This document shows positions 1 to 6,365 of a stretch of DNA of 14,794 bases, one piece after another. Position 1 is the stretch's first letter, and every line of letters begins with the position of its first letter. Both the position numbers and the translations under genes were made by a program. This DNA comes from Stenotrophomonas maltophilia (GTDB lineage: Bacteria; Pseudomonadota; Gammaproteobacteria; Xanthomonadales; Xanthomonadaceae), in assembly GCA_002435595.1 (NCBI GenBank), contig DJBL01000156.1, positions 1 through 14,794 of the forward strand. Direction: 5' to 3'. The notes below the pieces were generated by a model. The model was not told the DNA's origin. It saw nothing but the letters and a program-made list of their open reading frames with translations, and did not search any database.

Positions 1-2
1 CC

Positions 3-653
3 CTGGGCGGCGCCCAGTTCGTCACCGCCTCGGTTGCCGCCCCGACCGTCACCGCCGGCGCTGCCACCCAGGCCGCGTTCACCCTGACCAGCGCATCGGG
101 CACGGTGTCCTTCGACGAGCTGAAGCTGACCGACACCACCACCGCCAAGGCGGGCCAGGCGCTGGCCACCCACATCAACGCCAAGATCGGTGAAACCGGC
201 GTCTACGCCGAAGCCGATGCCACCAGCGGCGCGCTGACCCTGACGGCGGTCAAGGACAGCGTGGACAAGGACGGCGCGGTGGTGCAGCTGAGCGGTACCG
301 GCATCACCCTGACCGGCAACGCTACGGTGCCGACCAAGCAGTTCGCCGACAAGATCGACGTGTCCACCGTCAAGGGTGCCCAGCAGTCGCTGGAAATCGT
401 CGACAAGGCACTGAGCGCGATCAACAACACCCGCGCCGACCTCGGTGCGATCCAGAACCGCTTCACCTCGGTGGTTGCCAACCTGCAGACCTCCTCGGAA
501 AACCTGTCCGCCTCGCGCAGCCGCATCAAGGACACCGACTTTGCCAAGGAAACCGCAGAGCTGACCCGCACCCAGATCCTGCAGCAGGCCGGTACGGCCA
601 TGCTGGCCCAGGCCAACCAGGTGCCGCAGAACGTGCTCAGCCTGCTGCGCTGA
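3..653 (+). CDS. fliC: Flagellin, C-terminal part (5' end cut by window edge)
   Basis: Structural subunit of the flagellar filament, exported by the flagellar type III system and polymerised under the FliD cap. The frame is open from base 3 to the TGA at 651-653, giving 216 codons of the C-terminal half. The first ~115 codons are Thr/Ala/Val-rich and low in charge, as in the variable surface-exposed D2/D3 region. From about codon 120 the sequence becomes the conserved D1/D0 helices: SLEIVDKALSAINNTRADLG, then SRIKDTDFAKE, then QILQQAGTAMLAQANQVPQ, ending in SLLR. That ending is the classic flagellin C terminus, which stacks in the filament core and carries the export and FliS-binding surface. 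The start, the N-terminal D0/D1 and the promoter lie outside the window. Xanthomonadaceae often carry several flagellin copies, so this may be one of a tandem set. Family assignment is very secure; the copy identity is not determined. Confidence 0.96.
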   Translation: MGGAQFVTASVAAPTVTAGAATQAAFTLTSASGTVSFDELKLTDTTTAKAGQALATHINAKIGETGVYAEADATSGALTLTAVKDSVDKDGAVVQLSGTGITLTGNATVPTKQFADKIDVSTVKGAQQSLEIVDKALSAINNTRADLGAIQNRFTSVVANLQTSSENLSASRSRIKDTDFAKETAELTRTQILQQAGTAMLAQANQVPQNVLSLLR

Positions 654-665
654 TCCACGCGTCCA

Positions 666-689
666 CGCCGCCGGCCAAGGCCGGCGGCG
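666..689 (+). terminator. GC hairpin just after fliC (no U-tract)
   Basis: An 11-bp perfect inverted repeat: CGCCGCCGGCC at 666-676 and its complement at 679-689, with a nominal AA loop. It begins 13 bases after the fliC stop. It is followed by CGGGCAATACC rather than a T run, so it is better read as a 3'-end stabilising hairpin or part of a bipartite terminator than as a complete intrinsic terminator. Confidence 0.55.
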
Positions 690-719
690 CGGGCAATACC
701 CCGAGCAGCCGCAAACCCC

Positions 720-798
720 TCGCAGGAACGGGCCATGGCCATGGGCCGGACTCTCTCCCGGCAGCCACACCTTCCGTGGCCATGGCCTGTCCCTGCGA
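720..798. repeat. Long imperfect inverted repeat downstream of fliC
   Basis: Left arm 721-741 and right arm 777-797 match as inverted repeats at 19 of 21 positions. One difference would be a G-U pair in RNA and the other an A-C mismatch; T720-A798 extends the stem. Both arms contain GGCCATGGCC. The 35-base interior holds a second hairpin, GCCGG (745-749) with CCGGC (758-762). The result is a two-storey hairpin of about 79 bases inside the fliC-fliD gap. It could be a structured fliC 3' UTR, a small RNA body, or a palindromic repeat element of the genome. I do not see the GTAG terminal motif that marks Stenotrophomonas SMAG repeats. Confidence 0.6.
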
Positions 799-876
799 CA
801 GAACTGTTATCAGCGCTGTTAGTTTGACTGAACAACCCGGGTGGCTTCGTCTCCCCCCGCTTTTCAGTAGCCTGAG

Positions 877-905
877 CCCTCCCCTGCATTGGGGGAGGGT
901 TTTTT
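877..905 (+). terminator. Strong rho-independent terminator between fliC and fliD
   Basis: CCCTCCCC (877-884), a 7-base loop, GGGGAGGG (892-899), then six T residues at 900-905. This is a textbook intrinsic terminator on the + strand. It lies about 224 bases beyond the fliC stop and upstream of the fliD promoter, so it insulates fliD from fliC. It also implies a long fliC 3' UTR, or a separate short transcript ending here. Confidence 0.85.
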
Positions 906-985
906 ACAGACCCCCGGCCGGACCTGCATTGCGTCCCGCCCAGATACCCCTGCAAAGCGCGTGCCATAGACCGGCGCCAAGCCTC

Positions 986-1001
986 TGGCACAACTCCTGC
1001 A
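986..1001 (+). promoter_or_regulatory. Sigma-54 (RpoN) -24/-12 promoter for fliD
   Basis: TGGCAC at 986-991, five bases, then CTGCA at 997-1001. The invariant GG (987-988) and GC (999-1000) are separated by exactly 10 bases, as required for sigma-54. Only the first T of the -12 TTGC is off consensus. The start site should fall near 1012, giving a leader of about 90 bases to the fliD GTG. The sigma factor (rpoN2) and its activator (fleQ) are encoded downstream in this window. Confidence 0.8.
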
Positions 1002-1100
1002 TCAACGTGGTTCTAAAGACCCGGCGGCTACGGCCGCTAATTTCGTTGACAGCACGGCCACGCGGCACCACCGCGGCGGCTCACAGACAGGAGAAACAAC

Positions 1101-2483
1101 GTGGCTGACTTTGGTTACGGCGGCATCGGTTCGGGACTGGACATTTCCGGCATGGTGGCCAGCCTGGTCGCGGCCGACCGCAAGCCCGCGGACAACGCAC
1201 TGAACCTGCAGCAGTCCAAGGCGAAGATGCAGCTGTCGGCGGTGGGCACGGTCAAGTCCGCGTTCGACCTGCTCAGCACCTCGCTCAAGGCGCTCAAGGC
1301 CTCCACCGCGTTCGACGCCCGCCTGGTCAGCGCGACCAAGAGCGGCACCGACGAGATCCTGACGGTCACCAGCACCAATGCAGCCGCCACCGGCAGCCAT
1401 GCCATCGATGTGCAGCAGCTGGCCACGGCCAACAAGTGGATCGCCGACACGGCCGTCTCCAAGACCAAGACCTTCGGCGCCGGGACCCTGACGCTGGATG
1501 TGGGGGTGGGCGACAAGAAGAAGTCGCTGGAGATCCAGGTCGAGGCCGATGACACCCTGACCTCGATCCGCACCAAGATCGAAAAGGCCGGCCGCAGCCT
1601 GGGCGTGCAGTCGACCCTGATCGCCTCCGGCGACAACCAGTACCTGTCCATCTCGCAGGAGAAGTCGGGCACCGCCAACGCCATCAAGCTCAGCGCCGGG
1701 GCCGGCAACGCCGACCTGACCGCACTGGCCAACAGCCTGACCGAGCGCACCCCGGCCGCCGATGCCAAGCTGACCATCGACGGCGTGGCCGTGGTCGCCA
1801 GCGAGAACACCGTGACCGACGTGGTGCCGGGCCTGACCCTGAACCTGAAGAAGACCGGCACCAGCACCGTGACCGTCAGCACCGACGTGGCTGCCGCGCG
1901 CAAGGTGATGCAGGACTTCGTGACCGCCTACAACGGCGCGCTGTCGGCGATCAACGACGCCACCAAGTACGATATCGAGAACAAGGAACCGTCCTCGCTC
2001 ACCGGCGATGCGCAGATGCGTGGCGCCTCCAGCCAGCTGCGCTCGATGATGAGCGGAGTGCTCAAGGACCTGGCCGCCAACGGCCTGGACCCCAAGACCC
2101 TGGGCCTGCAGACCCGCGCCTATCCCAACGCCGATGGCAGCCTGGTGCTGGACAGGACCAAGTTCGAAGCGGCCCTGGTCAACCAGGCCGGCGCGGTGCG
2201 CCAGGCGCTCACCGGCGATGACGGTGCGGCCACCAAGCTGTTCAACATGGTCGACGGCTACGTCAGCACCACGGTCGGCAAGGAAGGCGCGTTCGTCTCG
2301 CGCACCAAGAGCATCACCGCCACCCTCACCGACATCGACAAGCGCCGCAAGGCACTGGATACGCGCATGGCCGGTGTTGAAGAGCGCTACAAGAAGCAGT
2401 TCCTGGCCCTGGATGCATTGATGGGCAAGCTGAGCCAGAGCAGTTCGGCACTGAGCCAGCAGCTGAGCCAGCTGTCCGGCTGA
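1101..2483 (+). CDS. fliD: Flagellar filament cap protein FliD (HAP2)
   Basis: Forms the pentameric or hexameric cap that folds and inserts flagellin at the filament tip; it is exported through the growing flagellum. The protein is 460 aa, within the usual range for polar flagellates. The start is GTG at 1101, preceded by AGGAG at 1089-1093 with 7-base spacing. It gives the typical FliD opening GIGSGLDISGMVASLV (residues ~8-23), the start of the FliD_N domain (to ~105). A beta-rich Thr/Val middle follows (~110-260). The FliD_C domain then runs to ~450, with the helical stretch SRTKSITATLTDIDKRRKAL and a Ser/Gln/Leu-rich C-terminal helix ending QQLSQLSG. There is no signal peptide, as expected for a type III substrate. 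A sigma-54 promoter lies ~100 bases upstream and a hairpin follows the stop. The call is secure. Confidence 0.97.
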   Translation: MADFGYGGIGSGLDISGMVASLVAADRKPADNALNLQQSKAKMQLSAVGTVKSAFDLLSTSLKALKASTAFDARLVSATKSGTDEILTVTSTNAAATGSHAIDVQQLATANKWIADTAVSKTKTFGAGTLTLDVGVGDKKKSLEIQVEADDTLTSIRTKIEKAGRSLGVQSTLIASGDNQYLSISQEKSGTANAIKLSAGAGNADLTALANSLTERTPAADAKLTIDGVAVVASENTVTDVVPGLTLNLKKTGTSTVTVSTDVAAARKVMQDFVTAYNGALSAINDATKYDIENKEPSSLTGDAQMRGASSQLRSMMSGVLKDLAANGLDPKTLGLQTRAYPNADGSLVLDRTKFEAALVNQAGAVRQALTGDDGAATKLFNMVDGYVSTTVGKEGAFVSRTKSITATLTDIDKRRKALDTRMAGVEERYKKQFLALDALMGKLSQSSSALSQQLSQLSG

Positions 2484-2492
2484 GGACGACGC

Positions 2493-2517
2493 GAGCGCGC
2501 CGCAGCTCGGCGCGCTC
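2493..2517 (+). terminator. Perfect hairpin after fliD, abutting the fliS promoter
   Basis: GAGCGCGCCG (2493-2502), loop CAGCT, CGGCGCGCTC (2508-2517): a 10-bp perfect stem starting 10 bases after the fliD stop. AAGTTGGG follows, so there is no U-tract and termination would be partial. The last two bases of the stem are the first two of the sigma-28 -35 element. Confidence 0.55.
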
Positions 2518-2543
2518 AAGTTGGGTGGACGCGCGGCCGATAT
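2516..2543 (+). promoter_or_regulatory. Sigma-28 (FliA) promoter for fliS
   Basis: TCAAGTTG (2516-2523), a 12-base spacer, then GCCGATAT (2536-2543). This closely matches the FliA consensus TAAAGTTT-N11-GCCGATAA, with the -10 matching at 7 of 8 positions and the spacer one base longer. Transcription should start near 2550, giving a leader of about 80 bases to fliS. It would place fliS, the fliT-like gene and the PilZ-like gene in the latest flagellar class, together with flagellin. Confidence 0.7.
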
Positions 2544-2628
2544 CGGTATCAACGCAGCATCCGCCGTAGGCTCCACCCCGGTGCCGCATACCGCGAGGCA
2601 CGCGGCCCGCACGAAGGAGACATGATTG

Positions 2629-3045
2629 ATGTACGGTTCGAACCGTCAATTCACCGAGCAGTACCGCAAAGTCGGCGTGCAGAGCTCGATCACCGATGCC
2701 GACCCGCACAAGCTCGTGGCGCTGCTGCTGTCCGGCGCGCTGGAGCGGGTGCGCCTGGCCCAGGCCTGCCTGGAAGGCGGCGACCAGGCGCGCAAGGGCA
2801 AGGCGATCGGCGAGGTCTGCGCGATCGTCGGCCACCTCAACGGGTCGCTCGACCATGAGGCCGGCGGCGAGATCGCCAGCAACCTTTCGGCCCTGTACGA
2901 CTACGTCATGCAGCGCCTGACCGAAGCCAACCTGCACAACGACCCGGAGGCCCTGCGCGAATCGCTGGAGCTGCTGGGCGAGATCGATGCGGCCTGGAAC
3001 GCGATCCCGCGTGACCAGCGCCAGCCCGCCGCGGCCGCCCTGTGA
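2629..3045 (+). CDS. fliS: Flagellin export chaperone FliS
   Basis: Cytosolic chaperone that binds the C-terminal D0 helices of flagellin, prevents premature polymerisation and docks on FlhA. The product is 138 aa of mostly helical sequence. The N terminus, MYGSNRQFTEQYRKVGVQSS, is diagnostic for FliS (MY...Y...V.T/S), followed by DPHKLVALLLSGALERVRLA, the family's conserved first helix pair. ATG 2629 is chosen because AAGGAGA at 2614-2620 sits 8 bases before it. The ATG at 2622 is in another frame and too close to the ribosome site; the in-frame TTG at 2626 is less likely. The stop TGA overlaps the start of the next gene by one base (TGATG), which indicates translational coupling. A sigma-28 promoter match lies upstream. 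Confidence 0.95.
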   Translation: MYGSNRQFTEQYRKVGVQSSITDADPHKLVALLLSGALERVRLAQACLEGGDQARKGKAIGEVCAIVGHLNGSLDHEAGGEIASNLSALYDYVMQRLTEANLHNDPEALRESLELLGEIDAAWNAIPRDQRQPAAAAL

Positions 3046-3350
3046 TGGACGCCGCGCTCTCCCTGGCAACCCTCAACGCGGACCTGGACGGCGTGGAAGC
3101 GGCGCTCCTGGCCGAAGACCATGCCGCCGCCGCCGAATGCCTGGATGCCCTGAACGCCCACCAGCAGGCCTGGCTGGCGCGGCCGGACGCCCTGGCCGAC
3201 GTGGCCGGGCTGACCGCCCTGGAAGGCCGCCAGCAGCGCATCATGGTGATGATGATGAGCCAGCGCGACGAAGCCGCCCGCCACCTCCGCCACGGCGTTG
3301 CCGCCGGCCGCGTGGCGCGTGCCTATCTCACTGCAGAATCCCTGTCATGA
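3045..3350 (+). CDS. FliT-like flagellar chaperone/regulator (small helical protein)
   Basis: Encodes 101 aa, Ala/Leu-rich and predicted almost wholly helical. It starts at an ATG that shares its A with the fliS stop codon. Features visible: an amphipathic N-terminal helix (ALSLATLNADLDGVEAALLA), a middle helix with HQQAWLARPD, and a Met-rich run MVMMMS near residue 67. Position directly after fliS, small size and helical composition match FliT, the FliD export chaperone and in enterobacteria an anti-FlhDC factor. Sequence conservation in FliT is weak, and I identify it mainly by context. No FlhDC genes are visible in this window, so only a chaperone role is proposed. Its stop overlaps the start of the next gene (ATGA). 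Confidence 0.7.
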   Translation: MDAALSLATLNADLDGVEAALLAEDHAAAAECLDALNAHQQAWLARPDALADVAGLTALEGRQQRIMVMMMSQRDEAARHLRHGVAAGRVARAYLTAESLS

Positions 3351-3928
3351 ACGATCCTCGCCCCAGCGCCATCCATCATCCGGCCGAAAGCGAGCTGTTC
3401 GATGAGACGCTGAGCTGCGAGGTGGCCCTGCCGGCCGAGTTCCGCCTGGGCAGCGCGGTGGTGCGCCCGGGCAGCGCCGAGACACTGCTGCGCAGCGTGG
3501 CGCTGGTGGAGGACGCGCGCAGCGATGACGGCCACGACGAGCGCGGCGAGTCCTCGGTGCAGCTGCAGCGGCTGGAGGCCAAGCTGGACCTGACCATGGT
3601 GCTGCTGGGCCGGCTGGTGCGGCAGAGCGCGCAGGACCTGGCGCTGCGCCCGCTGCGCTGGTCCCGGCGCGGCATCCGGCTGGAACTGGGCGCGCGCACC
3701 GGCGCCAGCCCGGGCAGCCTGGGGGTGATCCGCCTGCAGCCCTGCGACTGGCTGCCCGACCATATCGACCTGCCCGTGGCGGTGCTGGCCGAGGCCGCCA
3801 ATGGCGCCGGCGCACACTTCCTGTGGCTGCGTTTCGAGCCGATGAGCGACGCGCTGGAAATGGCCCTGGAGCGGCATCTGTTCCGCCTGCACCGTCGCCA
3901 GATTGCCGACGCACGCCGCCTGCGCTGA
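3347..3928 (+). CDS. Atypical PilZ (tPilZ-like) protein with coiled coil
   Basis: Encodes 193 aa, starting at ATG 3347 in an ATGA overlap with the previous gene. Residues 1-65 are acidic and include FRLGSAVVRPGSAETLLRSV. Residues ~71-93 form a heptad pattern (L73, L76, L80, T83, L87, L90), a likely coiled coil. Residues ~100-190 resemble a PilZ barrel: WSRRGIRLEL occupies the place of the (D/N)xSxxG strand, and LRFEPMSD leads into a terminal helix ERHLFRLHRRQ, as in PilZ C termini. Ser106 and Gly109 are kept, but the Asp/Asn is Arg104 and no clear RxxxR motif precedes it, so canonical c-di-GMP binding looks impaired. A PilZ variant with a heptad-repeat tetramer is known in xanthomonads (the XC6012 type); I compare from memory. 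The role is probably a c-di-GMP-related adaptor or a protein-protein partner in motility. PilZ-like assignment is moderately sure; ligand binding is unknown. Confidence 0.72.
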   Translation: MNDPRPSAIHHPAESELFDETLSCEVALPAEFRLGSAVVRPGSAETLLRSVALVEDARSDDGHDERGESSVQLQRLEAKLDLTMVLLGRLVRQSAQDLALRPLRWSRRGIRLELGARTGASPGSLGVIRLQPCDWLPDHIDLPVAVLAEAANGAGAHFLWLRFEPMSDALEMALERHLFRLHRRQIADARRLR

Positions 3929-3971
3929 ACCGGGCGGCGACCATACGCCCCCGATTGTGACGCGTTCGGCT

Positions 3972-4009
3972 TGGCGGTAGGCCGCCACTCCGTTAAGGTG
4001 GCGACCTTA
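3972..4009. promoter_or_regulatory. Two tandem dyads upstream of the LuxR-type regulator
   Basis: TGGCGG-N4-CCGCCA (3972-3987) and TAAGGT-N4-ACCTTA (3994-4009) are both perfect 6+6 inverted repeats with 4-base spacers. Their centres are 22 bp apart, about two helical turns, and the second ends 25 bases before the GTG start of the next gene. They could be operator half-site pairs or short RNA hairpins in the leader. The binding protein is unknown; autoregulation by the adjacent regulator is possible. Confidence 0.45.
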
Positions 4010-4033
4010 CCTTCACATCTTCCCAGCCTGCCT

Positions 4034-4666
4034 GTGCGCGTTCTCATCGTCGACGATCACACCCTGGTCCGCGCCGGCCTCAGTCGCCTGCTCCAGGGCT
4101 TTGCCGACGTGGACGTCGCCGCAGAAGCCAGCAACGCCGAACAGGCGCTGCAACTGGCCATCCAGCACAGCCCCGATGTGATCCTGATGGACCTGTCGCT
4201 GCCCGGCCGCACCGGCCTGGAGGCACTGAGCGACATCCTGCTGCGCGCCCCCGGCACCCGGGTGGTGATGATGACCATGCACGACGATGCGGTGCACGTC
4301 CGCGACGCCCTGGACCGCGGCGCGGTGGGCTTCGTGGTCAAGGACGCCGCCCCGCAGGAGCTGGAACTGGCCCTGCGTGCCGCGCATGCCGGCCAGGTGT
4401 TCCTGAGCCCGCAGATCTCGGCCAAGATGCTCGCCCCCATGCTCGGCAAGGAAAAGCCGGTCGGGGTGGCCGCGCTGTCGCCGCGCCAGCGCGAGATCCT
4501 GCGCCAGATCGGTCGCGGCGAAAGCAACAAGGAAATCGCCGCCGACCTGGGCATCAGCGTCAAGACGGTGGAAACCCACCGGGCGCGCATGATGGAGTCG
4601 CTGGGCTGCCGCCGCGCCAACGATCTGCTGCTGCTGGCCGCGCGCCACCAGCACGAACTGGAGTGA
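4034..4666 (+). CDS. fsnR: LuxR/NarL-family response regulator, FsnR-like flagellar regulator
   Basis: Encodes 210 aa. The receiver domain (1-~120) has the acidic pair D7/D8 in VLIVDDH, phosphoacceptor D53 in VILMDLSLPG, T81 and K103. A LuxR-type helix-turn-helix (~147-190) follows, with LSPRQREILRQI, NKEIAADLGIS and VKTVETHRARMM. I start at GTG 4034 because MRVLIVDDH is the normal beginning of the family; the TTG at 3971 would add 21 unconserved residues. No good ribosome site precedes the GTG. The gene sits between the late fli genes and rpoN2. That matches, from memory, the orphan regulator FsnR of Stenotrophomonas maltophilia, which activates flagellar operons and affects biofilm and swimming. 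No histidine kinase gene is next to it. Family call is certain; the gene name is by context and recall. Confidence 0.88.
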   Translation: MRVLIVDDHTLVRAGLSRLLQGFADVDVAAEASNAEQALQLAIQHSPDVILMDLSLPGRTGLEALSDILLRAPGTRVVMMTMHDDAVHVRDALDRGAVGFVVKDAAPQELELALRAAHAGQVFLSPQISAKMLAPMLGKEKPVGVAALSPRQREILRQIGRGESNKEIAADLGISVKTVETHRARMMESLGCRRANDLLLLAARHQHELE

Positions 4667-4672
4667 CCCCAC

Positions 4673-4718
4673 GCGGGCACGGCGTCGGTTCCCCGACACG
4701 CTGAAGGCTTCAGCCCGC
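4673..4718 (+). other. Possible three-way-junction fold after the LuxR-type regulator
   Basis: The sequence directly after the fsnR stop can pair as an outer stem GCGGG (4673-4677) with CCCGC (4714-4718). This encloses two hairpins: GTCGG-TTCC-CCGAC (4684-4697) and CTGAA-GGC-TTCAG (4701-4713). No strong T run follows; TTTT occurs only at 4731-4734. It may stabilise the fsnR mRNA end or act as a weak terminator. The arms are short, so chance pairing in GC-rich DNA is possible. Apart from this and the dyad at 4805-4853, I see nothing in the 275-base gap before rpoN2. Confidence 0.35.
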
Positions 4719-4804
4719 CGGTCGTCGGAATTTTGAACAGCCCGCAGCCACCTTGGCCACGGAAACACAAGGGTTTCCGCCGCAGGCAGCGTCAAAAGTC
4801 CGAG

Positions 4805-4853
4805 GTGGTGTAAGGGTTTTCCTGACCCAGCGTCAGGAAACCAACGACACCAC
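4805..4853. promoter_or_regulatory. Long dyad (candidate operator) upstream of rpoN2
   Basis: The core is TTCCTGAC (4819-4826), a 5-base spacer, GTCAGGAA (4832-4839): a perfect 8+8 inverted repeat. It extends outward as GGTTT/AAACC with one extra T on the left, then GTGGTGT (4805-4811) with ACACCAC (4847-4853). A further TCAGGAA half-site copy lies at 4854-4860. The dyad is ~90 bases before the rpoN2 ATG and has no following T run, so it looks more like a dimeric regulator site (or a leader hairpin) than a terminator. Confidence 0.55.
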
Positions 4854-4941
4854 TCAGGAACCCCCCGATTACGGTGTCGGGATATCAGAAGCAAGATGTG
4901 TTCCATAACGCACCGGGGAGTCGGTGCGACGGGGAATACAC

Positions 4942-6351
4942 ATGAAGCCGACGATGTCGACCCAGCTGGGTCAGCAGCTCCACCTCACGCCGCAGCTGCT
5001 GCAGTCCATCCGCCTGCTGCAGTTGGATGGCATGCAGCTGGAACTGGAGATCCGCCGTGCCCTGGAGACCAACCCGCTGCTGGAACTGGAGGAAGCGCCC
5101 GAGGCGCCGGCCAGCGACACCAGCGAGACGGTCACCACCCAGGAGGTGGCCGCCTTCGACGAGCTGCCCGAGAGCGCCATGTGGGACGTGCCCGGGGCCA
5201 GCTGGCAGGATGGCGACGACGACCGCATGCAGCGCATTGCCGCCGACGAATCCAGCGACCCGCAGCTGCGTGCCCTGCAGCGCCTGGCCCTGGAGCTGGA
5301 TGCCCGCGAACTGGCCGTGGCCAGCTTCTGGCTGGAGCATTGCGACGACGCCGGCTACCTGGATGCGCCGCTGGCGCAGCTGCAGCTGCTGGCCAGCGCC
5401 CGCTGCGACGTGGATGCGGCCGGGGTGGAGGCGGTGCGCCAGCAGATCCTGCACGGCGAGCCGGCCGGCCTGGCCGCCCAGGACCTGCACGAATGCCTGA
5501 GCGTGCAGCTGCGCGCCCTGCCCGGCCGCGTGCCGGCCCGGCACCTGGCCCAGCGCGTGCTCGACGAAGGCCTGGCCGGCCTGGCCGCGCACGATTACGC
5601 CGCGCTGGCCCGCCAGCTCGACGCCGAAGTCGCCGACATCCATGAGGCGGTGCGGCTGATCCTCTCACTGCAGCCGCGCCCGGGCGACAGCCTGGGCCCG
5701 GACGACAACGGCGTGGTCATCCCCGATGTGATCGCCTGGCACGCCGACGACCAGTGGCGCGTGGCGCTCAACCCGGCCACCAGCCGCCGCCTGAGCATCA
5801 ATCCCGGTTACGAAAACGCGCTGGCCGATGCCGGTGATGCGGCCCAGCCGCTGCGCGACATGCTGCAGGAAGCACGCTGGCTGACCCGCGGGCTGTCCAT
5901 GCGCTATGACACCCTGCTGCGCACCACCCGGGTGATCATCGAACGCCAGGCCGGCTTCCTCACCCGCGGCGAAGAAGCGATGGCGCCGCTGACCCTGAAG
6001 GAAGTGGCCGACGCGATCGGCATGCACGAGTCCACCGTGTCGCGCATCACCACCGGCAAGTACCTGCAGACCCCGCGCGGCACGCTGGAGCTGAAGCACT
6101 TCTTCGCCGTGCGGCTGGAAGGCGCCAGCGTCTCCGGCCAGGCCGTCAAGGCGATGGTGCGCCGGCTGATCGACGCCGAGCCGGCCGGCCGGCCGCTGGC
6201 CGACGAGGCCATCGCCGGACTGCTGTCGCGCCAGGGGGTCAACATCGCCCGTCGTACCGTTGCAAAATACCGAGAACAACTGGACATCGCCCCGGCCCGT
6301 GAACGCCGCCGGATGCATGCCCGGACCCCGCAACTGGCCCGGGTGGGCTGA
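4942..6351 (+). CDS. rpoN2: RNA polymerase sigma-54 factor RpoN (second-copy type, flagellar)
   Basis: Sigma-54 directs RNA polymerase to -24/-12 promoters and needs an AAA+ activator such as FleQ. The product is 469 aa. Region I (1-~50) has the Gln/Leu-rich activator-interaction sequence QQLHLTPQLLQSIRLLQL and ETNPLLELE. An acidic region II (~51-110) follows, then the core-binding domain. The helix-turn-helix (~350-388) reads LKEVADAIGMHESTVSRIT. The invariant RpoN box ARRTVAKYRE is at residues 436-445. I start at ATG 4942, with GGGGAA (4931-4936) as ribosome site; the in-frame GTG at 4924 has less support. I use rpoN2 because in xanthomonads the flagellar-locus copy is the second rpoN, the other lying near ptsN-type genes; the other copy is not in this window. 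It likely drives the sigma-54 promoters before fliD and fliE. Confidence 0.95.
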   Translation: MKPTMSTQLGQQLHLTPQLLQSIRLLQLDGMQLELEIRRALETNPLLELEEAPEAPASDTSETVTTQEVAAFDELPESAMWDVPGASWQDGDDDRMQRIAADESSDPQLRALQRLALELDARELAVASFWLEHCDDAGYLDAPLAQLQLLASARCDVDAAGVEAVRQQILHGEPAGLAAQDLHECLSVQLRALPGRVPARHLAQRVLDEGLAGLAAHDYAALARQLDAEVADIHEAVRLILSLQPRPGDSLGPDDNGVVIPDVIAWHADDQWRVALNPATSRRLSINPGYENALADAGDAAQPLRDMLQEARWLTRGLSMRYDTLLRTTRVIIERQAGFLTRGEEAMAPLTLKEVADAIGMHESTVSRITTGKYLQTPRGTLELKHFFAVRLEGASVSGQAVKAMVRRLIDAEPAGRPLADEAIAGLLSRQGVNIARRTVAKYREQLDIAPARERRRMHARTPQLARVG

Positions 6352-6365
6352 AGGAAATGGAAGAC

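Noticed and set aside
654..905. SMAG (GTAG-type) repeat of Stenotrophomonas
   Set aside because: The inverted repeat has no GTAG at its end and its arms differ from the SMAG stems I remember, so I call it only an inverted repeat.
776..1108. Possible small gene in the fliC-fliD gap (+ strand, 110 codons)
   Set aside because: It runs through the terminator and the sigma-54 promoter, lacks a ribosome site and has no recognisable protein pattern.
1002..2612. 536-codon open frame on the - strand opposite fliD
   Set aside because: Shadow of fliD with repetitive His/Gln/Gly/Val composition.
2622..2858. ATG at 2622, closest to the ribosome site before fliS, opening a 78-codon frame
   Set aside because: It is only one base from AAGGAGA and its product is an Arg/Pro-rich frame shadow; ATG 2629 gives true FliS at proper spacing.
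3971..4033. Upstream TTG start adding 21 residues to the LuxR-type regulator
   Set aside because: The extension lacks conservation to receiver domains and would overlap the two dyads; MRVLIVDDH is the standard N terminus.
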